NCBI GenBank assembly: GCA_021798435.1
Contig: JAJZGN010000095.1
Span: forward strand, 1-7,562
DNA from: a bacterium
Lineage (GTDB): Bacteria > Chloroflexota > Dormibacteria > Aeolococcales > Bog-877
Direction: 5' to 3'
DNA: 7,562 nucleotides
Below, one piece after another: positions 1 to 6,891 of the stretch (positions are counted from its first letter, which is position 1; each line of letters starts with the position of its first letter). The notes below the pieces were generated by a model, which worked only from the letters and a program-made list of their open reading frames with translations, searched no databases and had not been told where the DNA came from. Both the position numbers and the translations under genes were made by a program.

Positions 1-1377
1 CTCCTGGTCCGCCCGGTAGTGGACGCCCTGGCCGTCGCCCTGGGGGCCCTGATCGGGTACCAGTACCGCTTCCACATCTCCGGAGTCCCCATCCCCGGGG
101 GCCAGGTCCCATCCTTCCAGCAGTACGCCATGGCGGTGCCGGTGGTCGTGGGCCTCTGGCTGGTCACCTTCCTCTCCACCGGCCGATACCGGCTGCGCCG
201 GGGCCAGTCCTACGTGGACGAGATCCTCTCCTCGGCGGGCTCGGTGGCGCTGTTCGTGATCCTGGCTCTGGCGCTGGAGGGGCTCTATCGGGGCTTCCCC
301 TACTCCCGCCTGGTGCTGGCGGACGCCTCTATCGCCGCCCTCATCCTCTTCATGGTCGACCGGGCCGTGGTTCGGGTGGTGCAGAGCGCGCTGCTTCGGT
401 CGGGGTACGGGGCGATCCGGGTGCTCCTGGTGGGCGGCGGGGAAGCGGCCGAGCTCCTCATCCGTCGGCTGCGCATGTTCCCCGAGTACGGCTACCGGCT
501 GGTGGGCCAGGTCGTGGTCCCGGGCCAGCCCGACCCCTCGCCGGACCTGAACCTCCCCAGCCTCTCCATGGAGGACGGTCTCGGCCGGGTGGTGGAGCGG
601 GAGCGCTGCCAGCTGGTGGTGCTGGCGGGAGCTGGCCCGCACGAGCAGCTGTTGGAGATGGCCCGGGCCTGCCTGGAGCGGGGCGCCGAGGTGAAGGTGG
701 CCCCAGATGTCCTGGAGATCATGACCAGCGCTGCTGGCAGCGAGGAGGTGGCCGGGATCCCTCTGCTGGGAGTGAGGCCCAACCGGCTGGTGGGCGTCAA
801 CCTCATGCTGAAGCGGGCCTTCGATGTGGTCGGGACAGTGGTCCTGGCGGTTCCGGCGGTGCCGGTGGTGGCGGTGTGCGCCCTGGGGATCATGGCCACC
901 TCCCCGGGATCTCCCTTCTACGGCCAGGAGAGGCTGGGCCACCGGGGGAGGAGGTTCCGAGTCTGGAAGCTACGTTCCATGGTCTCGGACGCCGAGAGGG
1001 AGACCGGGCCGATCATGACTCGCGAGGACGACGACCGCCGCACCCCGGTGGGCAAGGTGGTGCGCCGGTTCAGCCTGGACGAGCTGCCCCAGCTCTGGAA
1101 CGTGTTCAAGGGTGAGATGAGCCTCGTGGGACCCCGTCCGGAACGGCCCTTCTTCGCCCGCCAGTTCGAGCAGGAGGTGCCGCGCTACCGGGAGCGCCTC
1201 GAGGCGCTGCCCGGGGTGACCGGGTGGGCCCAGGTCAACGACCTCCGCCAGGGCTCCGGGATCGAGGAGAGGGTCTTCTATGACCTCTACTACATCGAGA
1301 ACTGGTCGCTGGCCTTCGACCTCAAGATCCTGCTCCTCACCCCCTGGCGGATCCTCTTCCACCGCCACGCCTACTGA
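1..1377 (+). CDS. Polyprenyl-phosphate sugar phosphotransferase (WbaP/WcaJ-type initiating enzyme), 5' end outside window
   Basis: Integral-membrane enzyme that transfers a sugar-1-phosphate from a nucleotide sugar to undecaprenyl phosphate, the first step in building an exopolysaccharide or wall glycan repeat. The frame is open from base 1 and the first residues already form membrane helix 1, so the true start is probably just upstream; GTG at 19 is the first in-window start. Numbering from GTG 19, four hydrophobic segments fill about residues 1-125. A Rossmann-like CoA-binding_3 domain follows (VLLVGGG near 135-141). A fifth membrane segment begins after KRAFD (265-269) and leads into the bacterial sugar transferase domain. 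That domain carries KLRSM, SLDELPQLWNV with the catalytic Asp-Glu at 354-355, SLVGPRPE and PGVTGWAQVN, and it ends normally. The architecture is that of the large five-helix family. The sugar it transfers cannot be told from the sequence. The next gene begins 30 bases later. Confidence 0.93.
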   Translation, partial: LLVRPVVDALAVALGALIGYQYRFHISGVPIPGGQVPSFQQYAMAVPVVVGLWLVTFLSTGRYRLRRGQSYVDEILSSAGSVALFVILALALEGLYRGFPYSRLVLADASIAALILFMVDRAVVRVVQSALLRSGYGAIRVLLVGGGEAAELLIRRLRMFPEYGYRLVGQVVVPGQPDPSPDLNLPSLSMEDGLGRVVERERCQLVVLAGAGPHEQLLEMARACLERGAEVKVAPDVLEIMTSAAGSEEVAGIPLLGVRPNRLVGVNLMLKRAFDVVGTVVLAVPAVPVVAVCALGIMATSPGSPFYGQERLGHRGRRFRVWKLRSMVSDAERETGPIMTREDDDRRTPVGKVVRRFSLDELPQLWNVFKGEMSLVGPRPERPFFARQFEQEVPRYRERLEALPGVTGWAQVNDLRQGSGIEERVFYDLYYIENWSLAFDLKILLLTPWRILFHRHAY

Positions 1378-1394
1378 GAGCGCCGGGCGTCTGG

Positions 1395-1400
1395 TACCTT
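1395..1400 (+). promoter_or_regulatory. Candidate -10 element of a leaderless promoter for rmlA
   Basis: TACCTT matches the actinobacterial TANNNT -10 consensus. It lies exactly 7 bases before the GTG at 1408, which puts the predicted transcription start on the first base of the start codon. There is no Shine-Dalgarno sequence before that GTG, which agrees with a leaderless mRNA. No convincing -35 hexamer is visible, as is common for such promoters. The call rests on one short motif and its spacing. Confidence 0.45.
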
Positions 1401-1407
1401 GGCCGCG

Positions 1408-2469
1408 GTGAAAGGGCTCGTTCTCAGCGGGGGCAAGGGGACCAGGCTTCGCCCCATCACCCACACCGGGGCCAAGCAGCTGGTCCCGATCGCCAACAAG
1501 CCGGTTCTCTTCTATGGCCTGGAGGCGCTGGTGGAGGCGGGGATAGAGGAGATCGGCATCGTGGTCGGCGACACCGGCGACGAGATCCGCCAGGCGGTCG
1601 GCGACGGCAGCCGCTTCGGGGCCCGGGTGGAGTACATCCCCCAGCTGGAGCCCCTCGGGCTGGCCCACGCTGTCCAGGTGGCGCGCCGGTTCCTCGCCGG
1701 TGAGCCCTTCGTGATGTACCTCGGGGACAACTTCATCACCGGGGGGATCGGAGAGGTGGTCCGTCGCTTCGCCGCCGACCAGCCGGACGCCCTCATCCTG
1801 CTGAAGCGCATGCCCGAGCCCGAGCGGTTCGGGGTGGCGGAGCTGAAGGACGGACGGGTCGTCCGCCTGGAGGAGAAGCCCCGGCACCCCCGCTCCGACC
1901 TGGTCCTGGTGGGGGTGTACTGCTTCCAGCCCAGCATCATGGAGGCGGTGGACGCCATCAGCCCGTCGGCCCGGGGTGAGCTGGAGATCACCGACGCCAT
2001 CCAGTGGCAGATCGACAAGGGGCGGCGCGTCGAGGCCCATGAGGTCCAGGGCCGGTGGATCGACACCGGCAAGATGGACGACCTCCTGGAGTGCAACCGG
2101 GTGGTGCTGGACCTCCTGGAGGAGCGGAGGCTGGGGACGGTCTCCGAGGACTCCCGGCTGCTGGGAAAGGTGATCGTCGAGGAGGGGGCGGAGATCATCG
2201 GCAGCACCATCCGCGGGCCGGTGATCGTGGGCGCCCACACCCGGGTGGTGGACTCCTTCGTGGGTCCCTTCACCGCGCTCTACCACCACGTGGTGGTGGA
2301 GGGAAGCGAGATCGAGCACGCCATCGTGCTGGAGAACACCGTGATCCGCGGGGTGCGCAAGATCGAAGACTCCCTGATCGGCAGGGATGTGGTGATCGAG
2401 CGGGGATCCACCCTGCCCCGAGCCCACAAGATGATGCTGGGCGACCACTCCCGGGTCAGCCTGGCCTGA
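1408..2469 (+). CDS. rmlA: Glucose-1-phosphate thymidylyltransferase, long (StrD-like) form
   Basis: Catalyses dTTP + glucose-1-phosphate to dTDP-glucose + pyrophosphate in the cytoplasm, the entry step to dTDP-L-rhamnose. At 353 residues it matches the long form of about 355 residues, not the short one of about 290. The nucleotidyltransferase domain opens with LSGGKGTRLRP (residues 6-16), then GAKQLVPIANKPV. A metal-binding Asp sits in YLGDNF (D107), EEKP at 155-158 contacts the sugar phosphate, and WIDTG (217-221) supplies the second metal-binding Asp, D219. From about residue 240, hexapeptide-like repeats rich in I/V-x-G (for example GPVIVGAHTRVVDS) predict the left-handed beta-helix tail of this subfamily. 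I chose GTG 1408 over TTG 1399 because it gives the family's usual N-terminus, MKGLVLSGGKG, and sits 7 bases after a TANNNT box. rmlC follows after 10 bases. Confidence 0.95.
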   Translation: MKGLVLSGGKGTRLRPITHTGAKQLVPIANKPVLFYGLEALVEAGIEEIGIVVGDTGDEIRQAVGDGSRFGARVEYIPQLEPLGLAHAVQVARRFLAGEPFVMYLGDNFITGGIGEVVRRFAADQPDALILLKRMPEPERFGVAELKDGRVVRLEEKPRHPRSDLVLVGVYCFQPSIMEAVDAISPSARGELEITDAIQWQIDKGRRVEAHEVQGRWIDTGKMDDLLECNRVVLDLLEERRLGTVSEDSRLLGKVIVEEGAEIIGSTIRGPVIVGAHTRVVDSFVGPFTALYHHVVVEGSEIEHAIVLENTVIRGVRKIEDSLIGRDVVIERGSTLPRAHKMMLGDHSRVSLA

Positions 2470-2474
2470 GGAGG
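2469..2474 (+). promoter_or_regulatory. Shine-Dalgarno site of the rmlC-like gene
   Basis: AGGAGG overlaps the last base of the rmlA TGA stop and stands 5 bases before the ATG at 2480. It is the clearest ribosome-binding site in the window; most other starts here have none. It fixes the rmlC start and suggests that ribosomes finishing rmlA can reinitiate. Confidence 0.75.
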
Positions 2475-2479
2475 GTGCG

Positions 2480-3058
2480 ATGGCCTGGCAGCGGCTGACA
2501 CCGGAGCTCGAGGCGGTGCTCGAGGCGATGGCCGAAATCCCGGCTGCGGCGCGGCTCGGGGAGATCGACCAGGTCATGATCAAGTCCCTGACTCTTTACC
2601 ACGACCAGCGGGGCTTCTTCACCGAGCAGCTGAAGCGCGGGGACACCGACGACCGCGGGAGGCCCTTCCTCCCTCCGGAGGAGTTCAGCCAGATGTCGCG
2701 CTCTCTGGCCTTCGCCCGGGGAGGCAACCCCCCGGAGCTGATCAAGGCCTTCCACTGGCATCGTCGGCAGTGGGATTACTGGGACATCGTCTCCGGGGAT
2801 GCTCGGATCGTGCTGGTGGACCTCCGGCCGGACTCCCCGACCCGGGGCCGGATCCAGGTGCTGATCGCGGGCGAGCGGGCCCCCAAGGTGGTCGCCATCC
2901 CGCCGCTGGTGGCCCACGGATATCAGGTGCTCTCACTCCGGGATGTGGTGCTCTGCTACTACGTCACCCACCCCTACGACCCCCAGGACCCCGACGAGGG
3001 CCGGATCCGGTATGACGACCCCCGGATCGGGTTCGACTGGTCGGTGGAGAACATCTGA
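2480..3058 (+). CDS. rmlC: Divergent dTDP-4-dehydrorhamnose 3,5-epimerase family protein (RmlC-like cupin)
   Basis: By position and fold this should epimerise C3 and C5 of dTDP-4-keto-6-deoxyglucose to give dTDP-4-keto-L-rhamnose. The 192-residue protein has an N-terminal extension of about 35 residues, then the RmlC signatures: DQRGFFTE (42-49), the QxSxS region (QMSRS, 71-75), a His in the GLHYQ position (H92 in AFHWH), VDLRPDSPT (113-121), IPPLVAHGYQVLS (140-152) and RIRYDDPRIGFDW (175-187). H92, Y166 and D180 (or D179) could be the catalytic His, Tyr and Asp. Two features are unusual. The Arg before the catalytic His is Lys (K89), and the QGK motif reads QWD, so the usual phosphate-binding Lys becomes Asp. 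Spacing between His and this motif is also three residues shorter. It lies between rmlA and rmlB with no other rmlC candidate in the window, so I keep the assignment; a related dTDP-sugar epimerase remains possible. Confidence 0.8.
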   Translation: MAWQRLTPELEAVLEAMAEIPAAARLGEIDQVMIKSLTLYHDQRGFFTEQLKRGDTDDRGRPFLPPEEFSQMSRSLAFARGGNPPELIKAFHWHRRQWDYWDIVSGDARIVLVDLRPDSPTRGRIQVLIAGERAPKVVAIPPLVAHGYQVLSLRDVVLCYYVTHPYDPQDPDEGRIRYDDPRIGFDWSVENI

Positions 3059-3059
3059 G

Positions 3060-4130
3060 GTGGAGGGAACCAGCTCCCAGCCCGGCCTTCCCCAGGACCT
3101 GCCGGGCCGGCTCCTGGTCGCCGGGGGGGCGGGGTTCATCGGCTCGGCCTTCGTCCGCCTCCTCCTGGCCCTCGACACCTCGCCCGAGATCACAGTCCTG
3201 GACAAGCTCACCTACGCCGGCAACCTGCGCAACCTCGAGGAGGTCGAGCACCACCCCCGGTACCGCTTAGTCCAGGGTGACATCTGCGACCGTGAGCTCG
3301 CCGACCGGCTCGGCGCCGAGGTCGACTGCATCGTCAACTTCGCCGCCGAGAGCCACGTCGACCGCTCCATCCTCGATCCGGACGCCTTCATCCGCACCGA
3401 CGTTTACGGCACCTACTCCCTGCTGGAGGCCGCCCGGCGGCACCACCACCGCCGCTTCCTCCAGGTCTCGACCGACGAGGTATACGGCGACGTGGATGAC
3501 CCCCAGCTCTCGGTCGAGTCCGACCCTCTGCGGCCCCGCTCCCCCTACTCGGCCAGCAAGGCCGGCGCGGAGATGCAGTGCCTCGCCTACCACGCCACCT
3601 ACGAATTGCCGGTGGTGGTCACCCGCGGCTCCAACACCTACGGGCCCTTCCAGTACCCCGAGAAGATCGTCCCGCTCTTCGTCACCCAGGCTCTGGACGG
3701 CGGTCCCCTACCCGTCTACGGGGACGGCGGAGCCGTCCGCGACTACCTGTACGTCGACGACCACGCCCGCGGCATCGCCACAGTGCTGGCCCGGGGTGAG
3801 CCGGGGGCGGCCTACAACCTGGGACAGGGGGCCGAGCCGCTCACCGGGCTCCAGGTGGCGGACTCGGTCCTGGGCCTGGTGGGTGCGCCCCGCGAGCTGA
3901 TCCAGCACGTGCAGGACCGTCCCGGCCACGATCGCCGCTACGCCCTGGACAGCTCCCGGGCCCGCGGCTTGGGCTGGGCCCCCGAGCTCGACTTCTCGTC
4001 CGGCATGGCCCGGACCGTGGCCTGGTACCGCCAGCGCCGGGACTGGTGGGAGCCCATCAAGTCGGGGGAGTTCCTGGAGTTCTACCGCCGCAACTACCGG
4101 CCCCTGGAGCCGGCCGGCCCGACCTCCTGA
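3060..4130 (+). CDS. rmlB: dTDP-glucose 4,6-dehydratase
   Basis: NAD-dependent extended short-chain dehydrogenase that converts dTDP-glucose to dTDP-4-keto-6-deoxyglucose, the second step to dTDP-rhamnose. It is 356 residues long, normal for the family. The NAD-binding glycine motif GGAGFIG is at residues 22-28, followed by VLDKLTYAGN, NFAAESHVDRSI, the active-site Thr-Asp-Glu in STDEVYGD (138-140), YSASK with catalytic Tyr163 and Lys167, SNTYGPFQYPEK and RPGHDRRYALD. All expected catalytic residues are present. GTG 3060 is the only standard start between the rmlC stop and the Rossmann motif in this frame. It leaves a 1-base gap after rmlC and has a weak GGAGA site 9 bases upstream. It adds about 18 residues before the first beta strand. 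A longer in-frame opening back to 2943 reads nonsense across rmlC. The 3' end overlaps the proposed rmlD start by 4 bases. Confidence 0.96.
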   Translation: MEGTSSQPGLPQDLPGRLLVAGGAGFIGSAFVRLLLALDTSPEITVLDKLTYAGNLRNLEEVEHHPRYRLVQGDICDRELADRLGAEVDCIVNFAAESHVDRSILDPDAFIRTDVYGTYSLLEAARRHHHRRFLQVSTDEVYGDVDDPQLSVESDPLRPRSPYSASKAGAEMQCLAYHATYELPVVVTRGSNTYGPFQYPEKIVPLFVTQALDGGPLPVYGDGGAVRDYLYVDDHARGIATVLARGEPGAAYNLGQGAEPLTGLQVADSVLGLVGAPRELIQHVQDRPGHDRRYALDSSRARGLGWAPELDFSSGMARTVAWYRQRRDWWEPIKSGEFLEFYRRNYRPLEPAGPTS

Positions 4131-5020
4131 GCGCCGCCCAGCGAGTCCTGGTACTGGGAGCGGGCGGCCAGCTCGGCCGCGACCTGGTGCCCCAGCTTCT
4201 GGCCGCCGGCCACGAGGTGCTGGCGCTCGAGCGAAGAGACCTGGACATCGCCGAGGAGGGGGCGCTGTCCGGGCTCCTCGGCCGCTCCCACTTCGACCGC
4301 GTGGTGAACTGCGCCGCCTACACCAATGTCGACCGTGCCGAGGCCGAGCCCGAGCTGGCGGCGCGCTGCAACTACCGGGGTGCGGCGCTGGTGGCGGCGG
4401 CCTGCGCCGGGTCTGGGGTGCCCCTCTGCCACCTGAGCACTGACTTCGTCTTCGGCGGCGACGCCCCGGAGGGAGGAAGGGGGTGGGTGGAGTCCGACCC
4501 CGTGAGCCCCCTCGGGGTGTATGCCACCACCAAGCGTGAGGGGGAGCTCGCCTGCCTCGCCGCCGGGGGACCGCTCTATCTGGTGCGGACCTCCTGGCTG
4601 TACGGCACAACCGGGCCCAACTTCCCCCTCGCGATCCTGAGGAGGGCGGTCTCCGGCCAGCCGCTCCAGGTGGTCGCCGACCAGGTGGGCAGCCCCACCT
4701 GGACCTACGACCTGGCCCAGGCCGTCACCCGGCTGCTGGAGCTCCCCCCCTGCGGCCTCGTCCATCTTGCCGGGGGGGGTAGGGCCACCTGGCACCGGTT
4801 CGCCGAGGAGCTCCTGCGCCAGGCTGAGCTGGAGGTCACGGTGCGCCCGGTGAGCACCGCCGAGTGGGGGGCGCCGGCACCGCGCCCCCGGTTCTCGGTC
4901 TTGGAGAGTGAGCGGGGGGAGGAACTGGGGCTGGCCCCGCTGCGCGCCTGGGAGGAAGCGCTGCGGGAATATCTCAGCTCCGAGCCGGAGGTGGCCTCCC
5001 TCCTGGACCGCTCGGGCTGA
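4127..5020 (+). CDS. rmlD: dTDP-4-dehydrorhamnose reductase
   Basis: Last step of the pathway: NAD(P)H-dependent reduction of dTDP-4-keto-L-rhamnose to dTDP-L-rhamnose. Motifs in order: GAGGQLGRDL (nucleotide binding), NCAAYTNVDRAEAEP, LSTDFVFGG, PVSPLGVYATTK with Tyr132 and Lys136 as the YxxxK pair, RTSWLYG, ADQVGSPTWTYDLA and GLVHLAGGG. Length from the proposed start is 297 residues, typical of RmlD. The start is the uncertain part. Between the rmlB stop and the first beta strand there is no ATG, GTG or TTG in frame. I propose CTG 4127, in a CTGA overlap with the rmlB stop, which gives MSAAQRVLVLGAGGQLG. The nearest conventional start, GTG 4046, would add 27 residues read through rmlB in another frame and looks non-native. 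No Shine-Dalgarno site is at usual spacing, so translation probably depends on coupling to rmlB. The product is certain; the start is not. Confidence 0.92.
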   Translation: MSAAQRVLVLGAGGQLGRDLVPQLLAAGHEVLALERRDLDIAEEGALSGLLGRSHFDRVVNCAAYTNVDRAEAEPELAARCNYRGAALVAAACAGSGVPLCHLSTDFVFGGDAPEGGRGWVESDPVSPLGVYATTKREGELACLAAGGPLYLVRTSWLYGTTGPNFPLAILRRAVSGQPLQVVADQVGSPTWTYDLAQAVTRLLELPPCGLVHLAGGGRATWHRFAEELLRQAELEVTVRPVSTAEWGAPAPRPRFSVLESERGEELGLAPLRAWEEALREYLSSEPEVASLLDRSG

Positions 5021-5023
5021 GCC

Positions 5024-5917
5024 GTGACCGCGATGGATCCGGGCGGGGTGCGGGCGGTCATCTGCACCTACAACTCCCACCTCGACATCTCCCGGGCGAT
5101 CGAGTCCTGCCTTCGGGAGGGGGTCTCTCCCGCGCACCTCACGGTGGTTGACAACGCCTCCTCGGACGGTACCCCGGAGCTGGTCCGCCGGCTCCATCCG
5201 GAGGTGAGGCTCCTGGCGGGGCCTCGCAACCTGGGCTTCGCCGCCGCGGTGAACCGCGGGACCAGGGATAGCGGCGGGGACTCCGTCCTGCTCCTGAACC
5301 CGGACGCGGAGCTGCAGCCAGGCGCTCTCAGGGAGATGCTGGTGGCGCTGGCCGCGGACCCCCGCCGGGGGGCGGTCTCACCTCGCGTGATCCGACCGGA
5401 CGGCCGCCTGGACCCCGCCTGCCGGCGGCAGTTCCCCAGCCCCCAGGTGGCCCTTTGGCGGCTTGTCGGCCTGAGCCGGCTGTGGCCCAGGAGCCCCAGG
5501 TTCGGCGCCTACAACCTGACCCACCTGCCCACCGACCGGCCGATGGCCGTGGACAGCGGCACCGGCGCCTGCTTGCTGATCCGGCGCCCGCTCCTCGACG
5601 CCGTAGGCGGGCTGGACGAGGGCTACTTCATTTACGGGGAGGACCTGGAGCTGTGCTGGCAGCTGCACCAGCGCGGCGCTGAGGTCTGGTACCAGCCCAC
5701 CGCGGTCGTCACCCATCGCAAGGGGAGGAGCTCGGAGCAGGTGGCGCTGCCCATGCTGGTTCACTTCCACCGCTCCATGTGGCGCTTCTACCGACTGCAC
5801 TACCTGCGGGGTGCCGGGGCGGCGCTGGCGCCCGCGGTGGGGGTGGGGATCCTGCTGCGGCTCGCCACCCTCCTCGTCCTCAACTGGGCGCGTCCCCACC
5901 CCCGGGTGAGCCCGTGA
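5024..5917 (+). CDS. GT2-family glycosyltransferase, rhamnosyltransferase-like (WbbL type)
   Basis: GT-A fold glycosyltransferase that transfers a sugar from a nucleotide donor to a growing lipid-linked glycan on the cytoplasmic face of the membrane. The core shows AVICTYNS at the N-terminus, VVDNASSDGT, RNLGFAAAVNRG, the metal-binding NPDAE motif (residues 92-96, Asp94), then GTGACLLIRR, GGLDEGYFIYGEDLEL with the Glu206-Asp207 pair, and VTHRKGRSS. This set resembles WbbL-type rhamnosyltransferases, and four rml genes directly upstream support dTDP-rhamnose as donor, though this is inference. A single C-terminal hydrophobic stretch at about residues 264-286 could anchor it. GTG 5024 lies 3 bases after the rmlD stop; ATG 5033 is an equally possible start, and neither has a clear ribosome-binding site. 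The 3' end overlaps the next glycosyltransferase in a GTGA. Confidence 0.88.
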   Translation: MTAMDPGGVRAVICTYNSHLDISRAIESCLREGVSPAHLTVVDNASSDGTPELVRRLHPEVRLLAGPRNLGFAAAVNRGTRDSGGDSVLLLNPDAELQPGALREMLVALAADPRRGAVSPRVIRPDGRLDPACRRQFPSPQVALWRLVGLSRLWPRSPRFGAYNLTHLPTDRPMAVDSGTGACLLIRRPLLDAVGGLDEGYFIYGEDLELCWQLHQRGAEVWYQPTAVVTHRKGRSSEQVALPMLVHFHRSMWRFYRLHYLRGAGAALAPAVGVGILLRLATLLVLNWARPHPRVSP

Positions 5918-6891
5918 GCGGGAACCCTGGGGTGGCGGCGATCGTGATCAGCTGGAACGGGGGCTCAGACCTGGTGGCCGCGCTCGGGTCCCTGGCGCGC
6001 CAGACCCTCCCGCCTTCCGAGGTGGTGGTGGTGGACAACGGGTCTTTGGACGGCAGCTCGGAGTGGGTGGCCGGGCAGCCCGGCGTCCGGCTGATGCGCA
6101 ACCCGCGCAACCTCGGGTTCGCGGTGGCGGCCAACCAGGGGATCGCCGCCACCAGCTCTGAGCTGGTCCTCCTGCTGAACCAGGACGTGGTCCTGGACCC
6201 ACCCTTCCTGGAGGTGGCCGCTCGCCGCATGGCCACCCACCCAGAGGCGGGGACGGTCGCCCCCCGCCTGCGCCGGGGAGTGGTCCTCGACAGCACCGGG
6301 CATCAGCTGCACAGCAGCCTCTGGGTCTCCAACCGGGCGCAGGGGGAGCCGGACGACGGCCGCTACGCCGAAGCTGAGGAGGTGTTCGGGGCCTCCGCGG
6401 CGGCGGTGCTCTACCGGCGGGAGATGCTGCAGGACGTGGCGCTGGATGGGGAGGTTTTCTGCGCCCGCTTCTTCGCCTACCTGGAGGACGTCGACCTGGA
6501 CTTCCGGGCGCGCTGGCGGGGATGGTCCTGCTGGTACGAACCCGCGGCCACCGGCTCCCACCTCCGGGGCGGGAGCGGGCTGCACCGCACCGCCCCCATC
6601 GAGCGCCACGTCCTGGCCAACCGCTTCCTGCTCCTGGAGCGGGTGGCGCCACCCAGCTGGCGGCGGGGCCGCGGGCAGCTCCGCCCTCGGGCCTTCCTCC
6701 TCCTACGCTGTGGGCTCGCGGCGCGCCGTCACCCCACCGCGCTTCTCGGGCTTGTGGACGCTGCCCGGCAGCTGGGTTCGGCGCGCCGGGACTGGCGGCG
6801 GATCTGGCGTGGCCGGCGGGTGGAGGAGGGGGAGGTGCTCCGCTGGGCCACCCCGACTCCGTGGAGGCGCCTCCTCAGTCGCTCTAACTAG
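5914..6891 (+). CDS. GT2-family glycosyltransferase, second copy, with Arg-rich C-terminal tail
   Basis: Second GT-A glycosyltransferase of 325 residues, distantly related to the gene just upstream. Motifs: AIVISWNGG, VVVVDNGSLDGSS, RNLGFAVAANQG, the metal-binding motif as NQDV (residues 89-92, Asp91) where the upstream copy has NPDA, FGASAAAVLYRR, FFAYLEDVDLDF with Glu191-Asp192, and a terminal His motif in GSHLRGGSG. The fold and catalytic core look intact. Beyond about residue 245 lies a basic, Arg- and Trp-rich tail with moderately hydrophobic stretches, which may hold the protein to the membrane. The start is GTG 5914, in a GTGA overlap with the previous stop, giving MSGNPGVAAIVISWNGG; upstream codons in this frame are read through the first enzyme and do not look native. 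Donor and acceptor are unknown; a rhamnosyltransferase is a reasonable guess from context. Its TAG stop shares the CTAG with the opposite gene. Confidence 0.86.
   Translation: MSGNPGVAAIVISWNGGSDLVAALGSLARQTLPPSEVVVVDNGSLDGSSEWVAGQPGVRLMRNPRNLGFAVAANQGIAATSSELVLLLNQDVVLDPPFLEVAARRMATHPEAGTVAPRLRRGVVLDSTGHQLHSSLWVSNRAQGEPDDGRYAEAEEVFGASAAAVLYRREMLQDVALDGEVFCARFFAYLEDVDLDFRARWRGWSCWYEPAATGSHLRGGSGLHRTAPIERHVLANRFLLLERVAPPSWRRGRGQLRPRAFLLLRCGLAARRHPTALLGLVDAARQLGSARRDWRRIWRGRRVEEGEVLRWATPTPWRRLLSRSN

Noticed and set aside
1378..1407. A terminator between the phosphoglycosyltransferase and rmlA
   Set aside because: No stable inverted repeat or T-tract is visible in these 30 bases, so the upstream transcript probably continues into rmlA.
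2282..2297. A perfect 16-bp palindrome centred on CACGTG inside rmlA
   Set aside because: It is produced by the codons for YHHVVV in the beta-helix domain, far from any promoter or gene end, and no second copy was seen.
970..2583. A 537-codon open frame on the - strand, antisense to the end of the phosphoglycosyltransferase, rmlA and the start of rmlC
   Set aside because: Its product is low-complexity and rich in His, Asp, Gly, Pro and Leu with no recognisable domain, and the opposite strand carries well-conserved enzymes. Long antisense openings are expected where third codon positions are nearly all G or C.
2943..3059. An N-terminal extension of rmlB by 39 codons into rmlC
   Set aside because: The added residues are Thr/Ser/Pro-rich out-of-frame reading of rmlC; GTG 3060 gives a family-like N-terminus with a 1-base gap.
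3708..5197. Long - strand open frames of 300 and 367 codons opposite rmlB, rmlD and the first glycosyltransferase
   Set aside because: They are Arg/Pro- or Gly/Pro-rich without motifs and lie opposite genes with intact catalytic signatures, so they are by-products of GC-rich codon use.
5779..5913. An N-terminal extension of the second glycosyltransferase by 45 codons
   Set aside because: It overlaps the conserved end of the first enzyme out of frame and is Ala/Gly/Pro-rich; GTG 5914 in a GTGA overlap directly precedes the GT2 core.
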